Assembly: GCA_003552765.1 (NCBI GenBank) | Contig: PUOI01000429.1 | Location: forward strand, 1-5,545 | Direction of reading: 5' to 3' | Source of the DNA: Candidatus Hydrogenedentota bacterium | GTDB taxonomy: Bacteria > Hydrogenedentota > Hydrogenedentia > Hydrogenedentales > SLHB01 | DNA: 5,545 bases | In this document: positions 1-5,545 of the stretch, in pieces | Layout: the number at the start of each line of letters is the position of its first letter | How positions within the stretch are numbered: the first letter of the stretch is position 1 | Made by a program: the position numbers and the translations under genes | Notes under the pieces: model-generated | What the model was told of the DNA's origin: nothing | Database searches by the model: none | What the model saw: only the letters and a program-made list of their open reading frames with translations

Positions 1-28
1 GAAACCCGAGCAAGTCGAGGCAGAGTAA
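1..28 (+). CDS. nqrD: NqrD C-terminal end (partial), Na+-NQR subunit D
   Basis: Only the last eight codons and the TAA stop (26-28) are in the window; the readable frame begins at base 2 and gives K-P-E-Q-V-E-A-E. This closely matches the C-terminus I recall for Vibrio NqrD (KPEQVEAKE), and nqrD is the gene expected directly before nqrE in nqrABCDEF operons. NqrD is a membrane subunit that pairs with NqrE to hold an iron centre in the membrane. The call rests on a very short peptide plus gene order, so it is strong by context but cannot be proved from this fragment. The next gene starts 43 bases after the stop, which fits co-transcription. Confidence 0.8.
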
Positions 29-55
29 AGCGCAAGCCCCCTCAACGCGTAACGC

Positions 56-61
56 AAGGAG
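56..61 (+). promoter_or_regulatory. Ribosome binding site of nqrE
   Basis: AAGGAG lies 10 bases before the ATG at 72. It is the strongest Shine-Dalgarno match in the window and fixes the nqrE start. Confidence 0.8.
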
Positions 62-71
62 ACAAAGTCTC

Positions 72-689
72 ATGCTTGAAAATCTTCTTAACATAGGTGT
101 GCGCGCCGCGTTTGTCGAGAACATGGCCTTGGCCTACTTCTTGGGCATGTGCTCGTTTCTAGCGGTATCCAAACGGCTCGAAACCGCCCAAGGCCTTGGC
201 CTCGCCGTGATTTTCGTGTTGACGGTCACCGTGCCGTTAAATAACCTTATCTATCAGTACATCCTCGCTCCCGGCGCGCTGGCCTGGCTGAGTCCAGCCT
301 TTGCTGATGTGGACCTGAGGTTTCTTCGCTTTCTCGCCTTCATAGGCGCTATCGCCGCAACCGTTCAGATCGTGGAGATGACCCTGGACAAGTACGCGCC
401 CAAACTCTACGCCGCCCTGGGGGTATTCCTCCCTCTCATTGCGGTGAACTGCGCCATCCTTGGCGGCTCCTTGTTCATGGTGCAGCGGGACTACACCTTC
501 CCGGAGAGCATCGCTTTTGGCTTTGGCGCGGGTTTCGGTTTCTTCCTTGCCGTGGTGGCGTTGGCGAGCATCCGCGAGAAACTGCGCTATAGCAACATCC
601 CTCCGGGCCTGCGGGGCCTTGGCATTACCTTTATTACAACGGGGCTCATGGCCATCGGTTTCATGGGCTTCATGGGGATTCAGTTGTAA
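72..689 (+). CDS. nqrE: Na+-translocating NADH:quinone reductase subunit E
   Basis: NqrE is an integral membrane subunit of the Na+-NQR pump, which couples NADH oxidation by quinone to Na+ export across the inner membrane. The 205-residue protein is close to the family length (about 198 in Vibrio). It shows hydrophobic segments consistent with six helices and strongly conserved stretches: ENMAL near residue 16, FLGMC ending at Cys27, FLPLIAVNC ending at Cys127, MVQRDY at 136-141 and [13 protein letters not shown] at 177-189. Cys27 and Cys127 correspond to the two NqrE cysteines that, with two from NqrD, ligate the intramembrane iron centre. Compared with Vibrio there are about six extra residues in the loop around 70-80 (before VDLRF), which I believe other NqrE proteins share. 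RnfA and NqrD are paralogues, but the motifs and the following nqrF identify this as NqrE. The start is set by the AAGGAG at 56-61. Confidence 0.98.
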   Translation: MLENLLNIGVRAAFVENMALAYFLGMCSFLAVSKRLETAQGLGLAVIFVLTVTVPLNNLIYQYILAPGALAWLSPAFADVDLRFLRFLAFIGAIAATVQIVEMTLDKYAPKLYAALGVFLPLIAVNCAILGGSLFMVQRDYTFPESIAFGFGAGFGFFLAVVALASIREKLRYSNIPPGLRGLGITFITTGLMAIGFMGFMGIQL

Positions 690-720
690 CCCTTGGCGCC
701 GCCGCAAACCGAGACGTACA

Positions 721-726
721 GAAAGG
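721..726 (+). promoter_or_regulatory. Ribosome binding site of nqrF
   Basis: GAAAGG lies 7 bases before the ATG at 734 and supports that start. The rest of the 44-base nqrE-nqrF gap shows no promoter or terminator I can support. Confidence 0.55.
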
Positions 727-733
727 CATATCC

Positions 734-1975
734 ATGGAGTGGATTTCACTGGTAACGATTGTCCTGGGCGTGACGATGTTCACGGTGGTGGTGTTGCTCT
801 TCATCGCCGTCATCATAGCCGCCAAGTCGAAACTGGCGGCCGGCGGCGAGGTGAACATCACGATCAATGACGACCCGGACAAGTCGTTTACTACCCCCGC
901 CGGCTCGACGCTATTGGACACCTTGTCGAATCACAAGATTTACATTCCCTCGGCGTGCGGCGGCCAGGGCACCTGCGGCGTGTGTACGGCCAAGATCCTC
1001 GAAGGCGGCGGGGCCATGCTCCCAACGGAGAAAGGCCACATCACACGGCGCGACGCCCGCGAGGGCGTGCGGCTGACCTGTCAGGTCAAGGTCAAACAGG
1101 ACATGCGAATCGAACTCCCAGCCGAGATCTTCGATGTCCAGAAGTGGGAATGCACGGTTCGCTCGAACAACAACGTCGCCACATTCATCAAGGAGCTTAT
1201 TCTTGATCTGCCGGCCGGTGAGACCATCCCGTTCCGGGCGGGCGGCTATATACAGATCGAATGCCCTCCTCACACCGTGCACTTCAAGGATTTCGATATT
1301 GATGAGGAGTTCAAGGATGAATGGGACAAGGCCAACCTGTGGGATTTAACCTCGACCGTGGATGAGCCGGTTCAACGCGCCTACTCGATGGCGAACTATC
1401 CCGAGGAATCGGACATCGTCATGCTGAATGTCCGCATCGCGGTCCCGTCTTCCCTTGCGCCGGGCGCCCCACCGGGAAAGATGAGTTCGTTTCTGTTTAG
1501 CTTGAAGCAAGGCGACAAGGTGACCATATCGGGTCCATTTGGGGAGTTTTTCGCCAAGGACACCGATGCCGAGATGTGTTTCGTTGGGGGAGGCGCGGGC
1601 ATGGCCCCCATGCGTTCACACATCTTCGATCAGTTCTACCGGCTGAACACCGGCCGGAAGGTCACGTTCTGGTACGGCGCGCGCAGTTACCGCGAAGCGT
1701 TTTATATTGAAGAGTTCAACAAGATCGCCGCCGAGCATGACAATTTCGATTGGACCCTGGCGCTCTCCGAACCCTTGCCCGAGGACAATTGGACCGGCTC
1801 CACGGGATTTATTCACCAAGTCCTTTACGAGAACTACCTCAGGGATCATTCTGCGCCCGAGGATGTCGAGTATTACGTCTGCGGGCCTCCCATGATGAAC
1901 TCGGCGACTATCAATTTGCTTCACGAGATGGGTGTGGAAGAGGACAACATTCTCTGTGACGACTTCGGCATCTAA
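734..1975 (+). CDS. nqrF: Na+-translocating NADH:quinone reductase subunit F (NADH dehydrogenase subunit)
   Basis: NqrF is the NADH-oxidising entry subunit of Na+-NQR: it passes electrons from NADH through FAD to a 2Fe-2S cluster and on into the membrane subunits. The 413 residues (408 in V. cholerae) fall into four parts. There is an N-terminal membrane anchor at about 5-30. A plant-type ferredoxin domain spans about 38-130, with cluster ligands Cys75, Cys81, Cys84 and Cys116. A ferredoxin-reductase FAD domain follows, with RAYSMANYP at 215-223 and MSSFLFS at 250-256; Arg215, Tyr217 and Ser251 align with the known FAD contacts. The NADH domain has [12 protein letters not shown] at 285-296, CGPPMMN at 383-389 and the C-terminal DDFGI with Phe411. 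All key residues are present. The C-terminus reads LCDDFGI where Vibrio has LLDDFGG, a minor change. It lies 44 bases after nqrE and 17 bases before apbE, so it is within the operon. Confidence 0.98.
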   Translation: MEWISLVTIVLGVTMFTVVVLLFIAVIIAAKSKLAAGGEVNITINDDPDKSFTTPAGSTLLDTLSNHKIYIPSACGGQGTCGVCTAKILEGGGAMLPTEKGHITRRDAREGVRLTCQVKVKQDMRIELPAEIFDVQKWECTVRSNNNVATFIKELILDLPAGETIPFRAGGYIQIECPPHTVHFKDFDIDEEFKDEWDKANLWDLTSTVDEPVQRAYSMANYPEESDIVMLNVRIAVPSSLAPGAPPGKMSSFLFSLKQGDKVTISGPFGEFFAKDTDAEMCFVGGGAGMAPMRSHIFDQFYRLNTGRKVTFWYGARSYREAFYIEEFNKIAAEHDNFDWTLALSEPLPEDNWTGSTGFIHQVLYENYLRDHSAPEDVEYYVCGPPMMNSATINLLHEMGVEEDNILCDDFGI

Positions 1976-1992
1976 TGGCGTGAGATAATTCA

Positions 1993-3081
1993 ATGCTTCC
2001 TACACATTCTTCATCAGCAAGCGCCGCCGCCAAGTTACTCCCACGGCGCCTATGTATCCTGGCCGCGATCCTGGTGGCGTTCGCGGGCTGTGACCCCGTG
2101 GCGCCCATCGGCGAGGGGCCGATGGAACACCGTTTTGGCGGCCACGCCCTGGGCACGGAATACCTCGTCAAGATTATCACGGACGACATGCTGACACCGG
2201 AGGAAGACGAGGCGATTTCGCGGGCCATCATGGAAACCCTCGAAAAGGTGGACAATTTGATGTCCACCTACCGTCCGGACGGCGAGCTTTACCAATTCAA
2301 TGCGTCGGACTCCACGGATTTCCAGGAGATTTCCGAGGAAACCTACACGGTCTTTGAGATCGCGATGGACGTGAGCGAGCGATCCGGGGGCGCTTTTGAC
2401 GTCACCGTGGGGCCGCTCGTCAACCTCTGGGGATTCGGCCCCGGCGGCGAGGCGGAAACCCTGCCCCCGCCCGAGGCGGATATCGAGGCGGCCCGCGAGC
2501 GCGTTGGGTATGAACAGCTCGAATTGGATCCGGAGACGCCCGCCATCCGCAAGACTCGCCCCGATGTGTTGTGTGACCTCTCCGGCATCGCCAAGGGCTA
2601 CGCGACCGACGCCGTCGCGGATGCCCTGGAAGCCGAAGGGTTTGACCGCTACATGGTGTCCGTGGCCGGCGAAATGCGCACCCGTGGCCATAATCAGCGG
2701 GACGAGCCATGGCGAATCGCCATCGAGCGCCCGGATCCCGGCAGCAGAGACATACACGCCATTGTTGGGCTTGTGGACATGACGGTAGCCACTTCCGGGG
2801 ACTATCGCCAGTTCTTCGAGTACGAAGGCCAACGCTACTCCCATACTATCGACCCGAATACGGGCTGGCCGGTCAGGCATAATTTGGTTTCGGCAAGTGT
2901 TATACATAATGACAACACGTATGCCGATGCATGGGCCACCGCGCTGATGGTCAAGGGCCTGGAGGAAGGACTCGCCTTGGCCGAGGCGGAAGGCCTGGAT
3001 GCCATGCTCATCACGGAAGTTGAAGAGGGCGTCTACGAACACCAGACCACCGGCGATTTCGACAGCTACCTTCTCGACTAA
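1993..3081 (+). CDS. apbE: FAD:protein FMN transferase (flavinyl transferase) lipoprotein
   Basis: ApbE splits FAD and attaches the FMN moiety through a phosphoester bond to threonines of target proteins; in Na+-NQR the targets are NqrB and NqrC, outside this window. The 362-residue protein starts with a lipoprotein signal: a long basic n-region (KLLPRR at 14-19), a hydrophobic core at 20-30 and Cys33 in AFAGC. It should thus be lipid-anchored on the outer face of the inner membrane. Family motifs are present: HALGTEYLVK at 51-60, SGGAFDVTVGPLVNLWGFG at 131-149, DLSGIAKGYATD at 195-206, TSGDYRQF at 267-274, SHTIDPNTGWPV at 283-294, and ADAWATAL at 311-318 with the likely metal ligands Asp312 and Thr316. 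The usual MGT near the N-terminus is replaced by LGT. The start has only a weak TGAGA at 1981-1985, but no better in-frame start keeps the signal peptide. It sits between nqrF and nqrM, as in many nqr operons. Confidence 0.97.
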   Translation: MLPTHSSSASAAAKLLPRRLCILAAILVAFAGCDPVAPIGEGPMEHRFGGHALGTEYLVKIITDDMLTPEEDEAISRAIMETLEKVDNLMSTYRPDGELYQFNASDSTDFQEISEETYTVFEIAMDVSERSGGAFDVTVGPLVNLWGFGPGGEAETLPPPEADIEAARERVGYEQLELDPETPAIRKTRPDVLCDLSGIAKGYATDAVADALEAEGFDRYMVSVAGEMRTRGHNQRDEPWRIAIERPDPGSRDIHAIVGLVDMTVATSGDYRQFFEYEGQRYSHTIDPNTGWPVRHNLVSASVIHNDNTYADAWATALMVKGLEEGLALAEAEGLDAMLITEVEEGVYEHQTTGDFDSYLLD

Positions 3082-3109
3082 CAGGGGTTCGCTAAAGAGC
3101 AACCTGGCG

Positions 3110-3126
3110 TACCCCGTAAGGGGGTA
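3110..3126 (+). promoter_or_regulatory. Hairpin over the nqrM ribosome binding site
   Basis: The Shine-Dalgarno AAGGGGG (3118-3124) of nqrM lies inside an inverted repeat: TACCCC (3110-3115) can pair with GGGGTA (3121-3126) around a GTAAG loop. A shifted pairing, CCCC with GGGG at 3120-3123, closes a GTAA loop, which fits the stable GNRA tetraloop class. Either form would hide the ribosome binding site 4 bases or more before the ATG at 3129. The sequence complementarity is seen directly; a role in limiting or coupling nqrM translation is inference. Confidence 0.5.
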
Positions 3127-3128
3127 TT

Positions 3129-3314
3129 ATGAGCACAGTCTTGCTAGCAACGTTCATCATCTTTGCGTTGGCGATGCTTGTTATGGGCGTAGGGTATCTC
3201 GTCAAGGGAAGTTGCCTGCGTCCATCCTGCGGCGGGGTGGTCGACAGCGAGGGAAACATGTCCTGCCCAACCTGCGGCAAAGGCCAGGGCGACTCGTCTG
3301 GGAACCAAGAGTAG
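3129..3314 (+). CDS. nqrM: Na+-NQR maturation protein NqrM (DUF539 family)
   Basis: NqrM is a small membrane protein needed to assemble Na+-NQR, thought to deliver iron for the centre held by NqrD and NqrE. This 61-residue product has one hydrophobic helix at about 4-24 (starting MSTVLLATF, like Vibrio NqrM), then KGSC, PSCGG and a C-terminal CPTCGK. There are four cysteines: Cys29, Cys34, Cys46 and Cys49. The PSCGG matches the conserved SCGG of the family, whereas the extra KGSCLR before it and the CxxC pair differ from the C-x-C-x3-C arrangement I recall in Vibrio, and the protein is shorter. Position directly after apbE in the nqr operon strongly supports the call. It starts 48 bases after the apbE stop, behind AAGGGGG at 3118-3124. 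Its stop codon TAG lies inside the first copy of the downstream repeat. A small zinc-ribbon-like membrane protein is the alternative reading. Confidence 0.9.
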   Translation: MSTVLLATFIIFALAMLVMGVGYLVKGSCLRPSCGGVVDSEGNMSCPTCGKGQGDSSGNQE

Positions 3315-3330
3315 CGGCGGACATTCCGCT
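3311..3330 (+). repeat. Short divergent repeat copy overlapping the nqrM stop
   Basis: It begins GTAGCGGCG and can fold as GCGGA (3317-3321) - CAT - TCCGC (3325-3329). It shares the GTAGCG head followed by a hairpin with the two longer copies downstream. The nqrM TAG stop (3312-3314) is part of it. There is no T-run after the hairpin, so it is not a classic terminator. Confidence 0.5.
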
Positions 3331-3362
3331 CGTAGCGCCAGCATCTTGCCGGCAACAACAGT
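3329..3362 (+). repeat. Intergenic hairpin repeat, copy 1
   Basis: A 34-base unit starting CTCGTAGCG and ending CAACAACAGT, matching copy 2 at 32 of 34 positions with a 41-base period. It contains GCCAGC (3337-3342), loop ATCTT, and GCCGGC (3348-3353), a six-pair stem with one A-C mismatch. Confidence 0.85.
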
Positions 3363-3369
3363 GCCCCAA

Positions 3370-3403
3370 CTCGTAGCGTCGGCATCTTGCCGGCAACAAC
3401 AGT
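3370..3403 (+). repeat. Intergenic hairpin repeat, copy 2
   Basis: Second 34-base unit of the tandem pair. Its stem is GTCGGC (3378-3383), loop ATCTT, GCCGGC (3389-3394), with one G-U wobble. The two differences from copy 1 both lie in the left stem arm, and both are one step away from a perfect GCCGGC palindrome. A TTG inside this copy (3387) opens the reading frame of the next gene but is not a credible start. Confidence 0.85.
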
Positions 3404-3488
3404 TCTCCGTTGTGAGAAAGCCGGAGAATGTATCCGAAGCGCCCAGCCAAACCCTTGTATCTACATCAACCTCCGGTATTTCCTTGAG
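3404..3488 (+). other. Leader region of the phosphopantetheinyl transferase gene
   Basis: These 85 bases between the repeats and the ATG at 3489 are open in the gene's frame but show no protein-family similarity I recognise. I see no convincing sigma-70 promoter pair and no good Shine-Dalgarno sequence, so whether the gene has its own promoter or is read through from the nqr operon cannot be decided here. Confidence 0.4.
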
Positions 3489-4304
3489 ATGCTCAACACA
3501 CCCCAGCAATGGACGCCCGAAAACACTCTCCCTGCCTTGGAGCCTGGCTGGATTCACGTGTGGCTTGTCCGCAACACGCCGCCCGTCATCGATGAGGAAG
3601 CCGCCCTGCAACGCCTCGCCAGCAATGAGCGGGAGCGCGCGCAACGCTTCACTCACGACGGAGCCCGGTGGCAATTTATCACGGCGCGCGCTTGTCTCAG
3701 GCTGCTATTGAACGGCTACCTGGACCGGCGGGATGGAGACCCCATTCCCTTCGCCATCGGCTCTCACGGAAAGCCCTATATCCCCGGCGCGGGGGCGTAC
3801 GGCGAGTTGCGGTTCAATGTCGCGCATTCCGGGCCATGGGCGGTCATCGCCGTCACGGCGGGCCGCGAAGTCGGCGTGGACATTGAGCATCCCCGGCGCA
3901 AGGCGAACTTCGCGGGCTTGGCAAAGCGTTTCTTCCAACCCAGCGAGACCGAGCCGCTGGTGGCCTTGGATGACGGTCCGGAACAAGCCGCGGCCTTTTA
4001 CCGCTTATGGACGCGAAAGGAAGCATTCGTCAAGGGATTGGGCTCGGGCGTGCCCTCCGGATTGCGCGGCTTGGAAGTGGACGGAGCGCCAGGATGCGCG
4101 GATGCGCTGATGGGATACGAACGCGATCCCGGCGCGGAGACGCGCTGGCGCGTGGCGGCCTTGCCCGAACTCCCCGAACCCCCGGCGGACATCGCGGAGG
4201 CCCTCGGTCTCACCGGGGCCGTGGGTCAAGGAGCCGTGGCCGCAGAAGGCCGCGATTGGCGCGTCGCGTGTTACCAATGGCCAAATGGGGAATTCTCGCC
4301 TTAA
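3489..4304 (+). CDS. 4'-phosphopantetheinyl transferase, Sfp type
   Basis: The enzyme moves the 4'-phosphopantetheine arm of coenzyme A to a serine of acyl, peptidyl or aryl carrier proteins, activating them for fatty acid, polyketide or nonribosomal peptide synthesis; it acts in the cytoplasm. From the ATG at 3489 it has 271 residues, somewhat longer than Sfp (about 224). Motifs in order: WIHVW at 21-25 as the first strand, RAQRF near 50-54, GKPYIP at 94-99, FNVAHSG at 109-115, VGVDIE at 128-133 with the Mg ligands Asp131 and Glu133, KRFF at 146-149, and WTRKEAFVKGLGSG at 174-187 with the catalytic Lys177 and Glu178. An upstream in-frame TTG at 3387 would add 34 residues, but it lies within a repeat and the added residues look non-conserved, so I chose the ATG although its Shine-Dalgarno is weak. 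No carrier protein or synthase gene is near, so the substrate is unknown; acpS versus sfp function cannot be told apart beyond the two-lobed Sfp length. Confidence 0.93.
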   Translation: MLNTPQQWTPENTLPALEPGWIHVWLVRNTPPVIDEEAALQRLASNERERAQRFTHDGARWQFITARACLRLLLNGYLDRRDGDPIPFAIGSHGKPYIPGAGAYGELRFNVAHSGPWAVIAVTAGREVGVDIEHPRRKANFAGLAKRFFQPSETEPLVALDDGPEQAAAFYRLWTRKEAFVKGLGSGVPSGLRGLEVDGAPGCADALMGYERDPGAETRWRVAALPELPEPPADIAEALGLTGAVGQGAVAAEGRDWRVACYQWPNGEFSP

Positions 4305-4328
4305 GGGCGATGCCGTTCCCTGGAGCAA

Positions 4329-4343
4329 CGCCGCTACCCGGCG
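4329..4343. repeat. Hairpin in the convergent intergenic region
   Basis: CGCCG (4329-4333), loop CTACC, CGGCG (4339-4343) is a perfect five-pair GC stem in the 65-base gap between two convergent genes. Read on the - strand, 4329-4337 gives GTAGCGGCG, the same nine bases that open the repeat at 3311. No T-run follows on either strand, so it is a weak terminator candidate and may be a degenerate copy of the intergenic repeat. Confidence 0.4.
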
Positions 4344-4369
4344 ATTGGGGCGCGCTCAATGGCTTGGGG

Positions 4370-5545
4370 CTACGGGCGGAAAAACAGGCTACGCCGCGAC
4401 ACGGCTAGTACGGACAGCGCAATAAGGAACACAGACCCCGCCAGCGCGATCCAGCTCATGCGATAATCCCCGGTCATATCGGAAAGCAGTCCAAAGAGCG
4501 GGGCGGCCATGACCACCCCCAGGCGAGTAAAGACGAGGGCCACGCCGGTTGAAAGCCCGGTCAGGCCGGAGGGGGCCAGCTCGCTGACGGTCGTGAAGTA
4601 GAGACCGGGCATACCGAGAATAAAGAATCCGAGGAGCCCGCAAGCCACGAACAGCCCCGCGAGCGAAAGATGCCCGCCGGCGGCCACCAGGCCGAAGAAG
4701 AGACTCATCGCCGAAATCAAGAACGCAAGCAGGAGAAGTCCCCTGCGTCTGCGCCCATCGAAGAGCCGGTCGTTGATGTAGCCCCAGCTGGGTTGTCCGA
4801 GAATCCCGCCGACGTGAAACCACGCGAGCCCCAACCCGCCCACGGCTGGCGAATACCCGAGATCCCCGGTAAGAAACAGCGCCATGTGCCCGGTGGCGCT
4901 CGCCACGCTGAAGCCGAAGGTTATGCCGATCACACAGATGGACAGCAGCGCCCGGTTGCCAAGAAGTGTGCCGAGATCGTGCCGGATGGTTCCCGCGCCT
5001 TCGGATTCCTGAACAACAGCGCCGTTAAGTCCCGGCGCGGCTCCCGCATCCCAATCGGCGTCCCCGTTGTCCGCGCCGCCTCCGCCCTCGCCCGCGTCAG
5101 GTTCCTTTGCGAACTTGTGGTAGCTGCCCCGGATGAGGCATGCGATCGCCAGACCGATGACAGCGCCGCCGCCCAGAACCACGCGCCATCCGTACAGCTC
5201 TCCCAGCAGGGGCATGACGGCGGTGCCGAGCAGGGCGCCCACGCCGCCAAACCCGTGGACGAGTCCCATGGAGCCTGCTCGATGTTTGGCGGCCACGGCC
5301 TCGATAATCCCCTTGCTGACACTGGGGGTGATGAGGCTGAAGCCGATGCCGGTCAGAAACGCCAGCAAGAGAATGAGCCCATACAGCGGGGACATCGCAT
5401 GCAAAACCATCATCGCGCCCACCGTCGCCACGCCGAGCGTCAATCCCATTCTCGCGCCGATCTGGTCGACGATGCGGCCGCTGAACACCGCGACAATGGT
5501 GGCGCTGAGGAAGTAGAAGCTGGTATACAGCCCGGCCTGAGCGCC
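4370..5545 (-). CDS. MFS transporter (N-terminus outside window)
   Basis: A major facilitator superfamily permease of the inner membrane; the substrate cannot be told. The frame stays open from the TAG at 4370-4372 to the window edge, giving 391 visible residues. The GTG at 5488 is not the start, because the 19 residues before it (GAQAGLYTSFYFLSA onward) look like a normal membrane helix leading into the MFS signature GRIVDQIGARMG. The equivalent signature in the second half, GYINDRLFDGRRRRG, follows about 240 residues later. Also seen is the helix 5-6 region MGLVHGFGGVGALLG with GWR after it. About eleven of twelve helices are visible. The central cytoplasmic loop (about 4985-5107) is rich in Gly, Asp and Glu and low in complexity. 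The gene converges on the phosphopantetheinyl transferase gene and is not part of the nqr transcription unit. Confidence 0.9.
   Translation of the reverse strand, partial: GAQAGLYTSFYFLSATIVAVFSGRIVDQIGARMGLTLGVATVGAMMVLHAMSPLYGLILLLAFLTGIGFSLITPSVSKGIIEAVAAKHRAGSMGLVHGFGGVGALLGTAVMPLLGELYGWRVVLGGGAVIGLAIACLIRGSYHKFAKEPDAGEGGGGADNGDADWDAGAAPGLNGAVVQESEGAGTIRHDLGTLLGNRALLSICVIGITFGFSVASATGHMALFLTGDLGYSPAVGGLGLAWFHVGGILGQPSWGYINDRLFDGRRRRGLLLLAFLISAMSLFFGLVAAGGHLSLAGLFVACGLLGFFILGMPGLYFTTVSELAPSGLTGLSTGVALVFTRLGVVMAAPLFGLLSDMTGDYRMSWIALAGSVFLIALSVLAVSRRSLFFRP

Noticed and set aside
276..314. Six-residue loop insertion in NqrE compared with Vibrio as a novelty
   Set aside because: From memory, similar loops occur in NqrE of other bacteria such as Pseudomonas, so it looks like ordinary family variation.
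2897..2918. Inverted repeat GTGTT...AACAC in a locally AT-richer part of apbE
   Set aside because: A five-base stem with a 12-base loop inside a coding region is easily found by chance and the reading frame is intact.
2050..3102. A 350-codon open frame on the - strand across apbE
   Set aside because: It lies opposite a gene with full family motifs; long antisense frames are expected in GC-rich coding DNA, and its translation shows no recognisable domain.
3329..3403. CRISPR array
   Set aside because: Only two repeats with a 7-base gap between them; there is no spacer of normal length and no cas gene.
3410..3438. A promoter with TTGTGA as -35 box before the phosphopantetheinyl transferase gene
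   Set aside because: No acceptable -10 box lies 16-18 bases downstream; TATCCG is too weak to support it.
3144..3674. A 176-codon open frame on the - strand across nqrM, the repeats and the start of the phosphopantetheinyl transferase gene
   Set aside because: It is opposite two recognised genes and runs through the hairpin repeats; no family motif is visible.
4296..4310. Terminator hairpin TCGCC-TTAAG-GGCGA around the phosphopantetheinyl transferase stop codon
   Set aside because: The stem is only five pairs, it overlaps the stop codon, and no T-run follows.
4370..5488. GTG at 5488 as the start of the MFS gene
   Set aside because: The frame continues to the window edge with a helix-like sequence, and starting here would remove the first helices and begin inside the conserved signature region.

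Overview
The window is a GC-rich bacterial segment. It holds the 3' end of a Na+-translocating NADH:quinone oxidoreductase (Na+-NQR) operon, then a 4'-phosphopantetheinyl transferase gene, and on the opposite strand a partial major facilitator superfamily (MFS) transporter gene that runs off the right edge. The proteins are clearly related to Vibrio Na+-NQR subunits but diverged from them. The spaces between genes carry short hairpin-forming repeats. A Gram-negative-type bacterium is supported by the ApbE lipoprotein signal and by Na+-NQR itself. An environmental lineage of the PVC or Hydrogenedentota kind is only a guess from base composition and repeat style.

Layout: 1-28 is the last codons of nqrD. 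72-689 is nqrE. 734-1975 is nqrF. 1993-3081 is apbE. 3129-3314 is nqrM. These are all on the + strand with gaps of 17-47 bases, so they read as one transcription unit (nqr...D-E-F-apbE-nqrM). 3311-3403 is a cluster of short hairpin repeats that begins at the nqrM stop codon. 3489-4304 is a Sfp-type phosphopantetheinyl transferase on the + strand. After a 65-base convergent gap, 4370-5545 is the MFS transporter on the - strand, whose N-terminus lies outside the window. No stretch longer than 300 bases lacks a gene.

How the genes work together: NqrF takes electrons from NADH through FAD and a 2Fe-2S centre. NqrD and NqrE are integral membrane subunits that share an iron centre between them. The other subunits (NqrA, NqrB, NqrC) would lie upstream of the window. 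ApbE attaches FMN covalently to threonines of NqrB and NqrC, and NqrM is needed for iron insertion and maturation at NqrD/NqrE. The operon end therefore carries both dedicated assembly factors beside the structural genes. The phosphopantetheinyl transferase and the transporter show no evident functional link to the pump.

No clearly new system is visible. The observations most worth a second look are the repeat cluster after nqrM (which also creates a false upstream start for the next gene), a hairpin over the nqrM ribosome binding site, and the unusual cysteine layout of NqrM.
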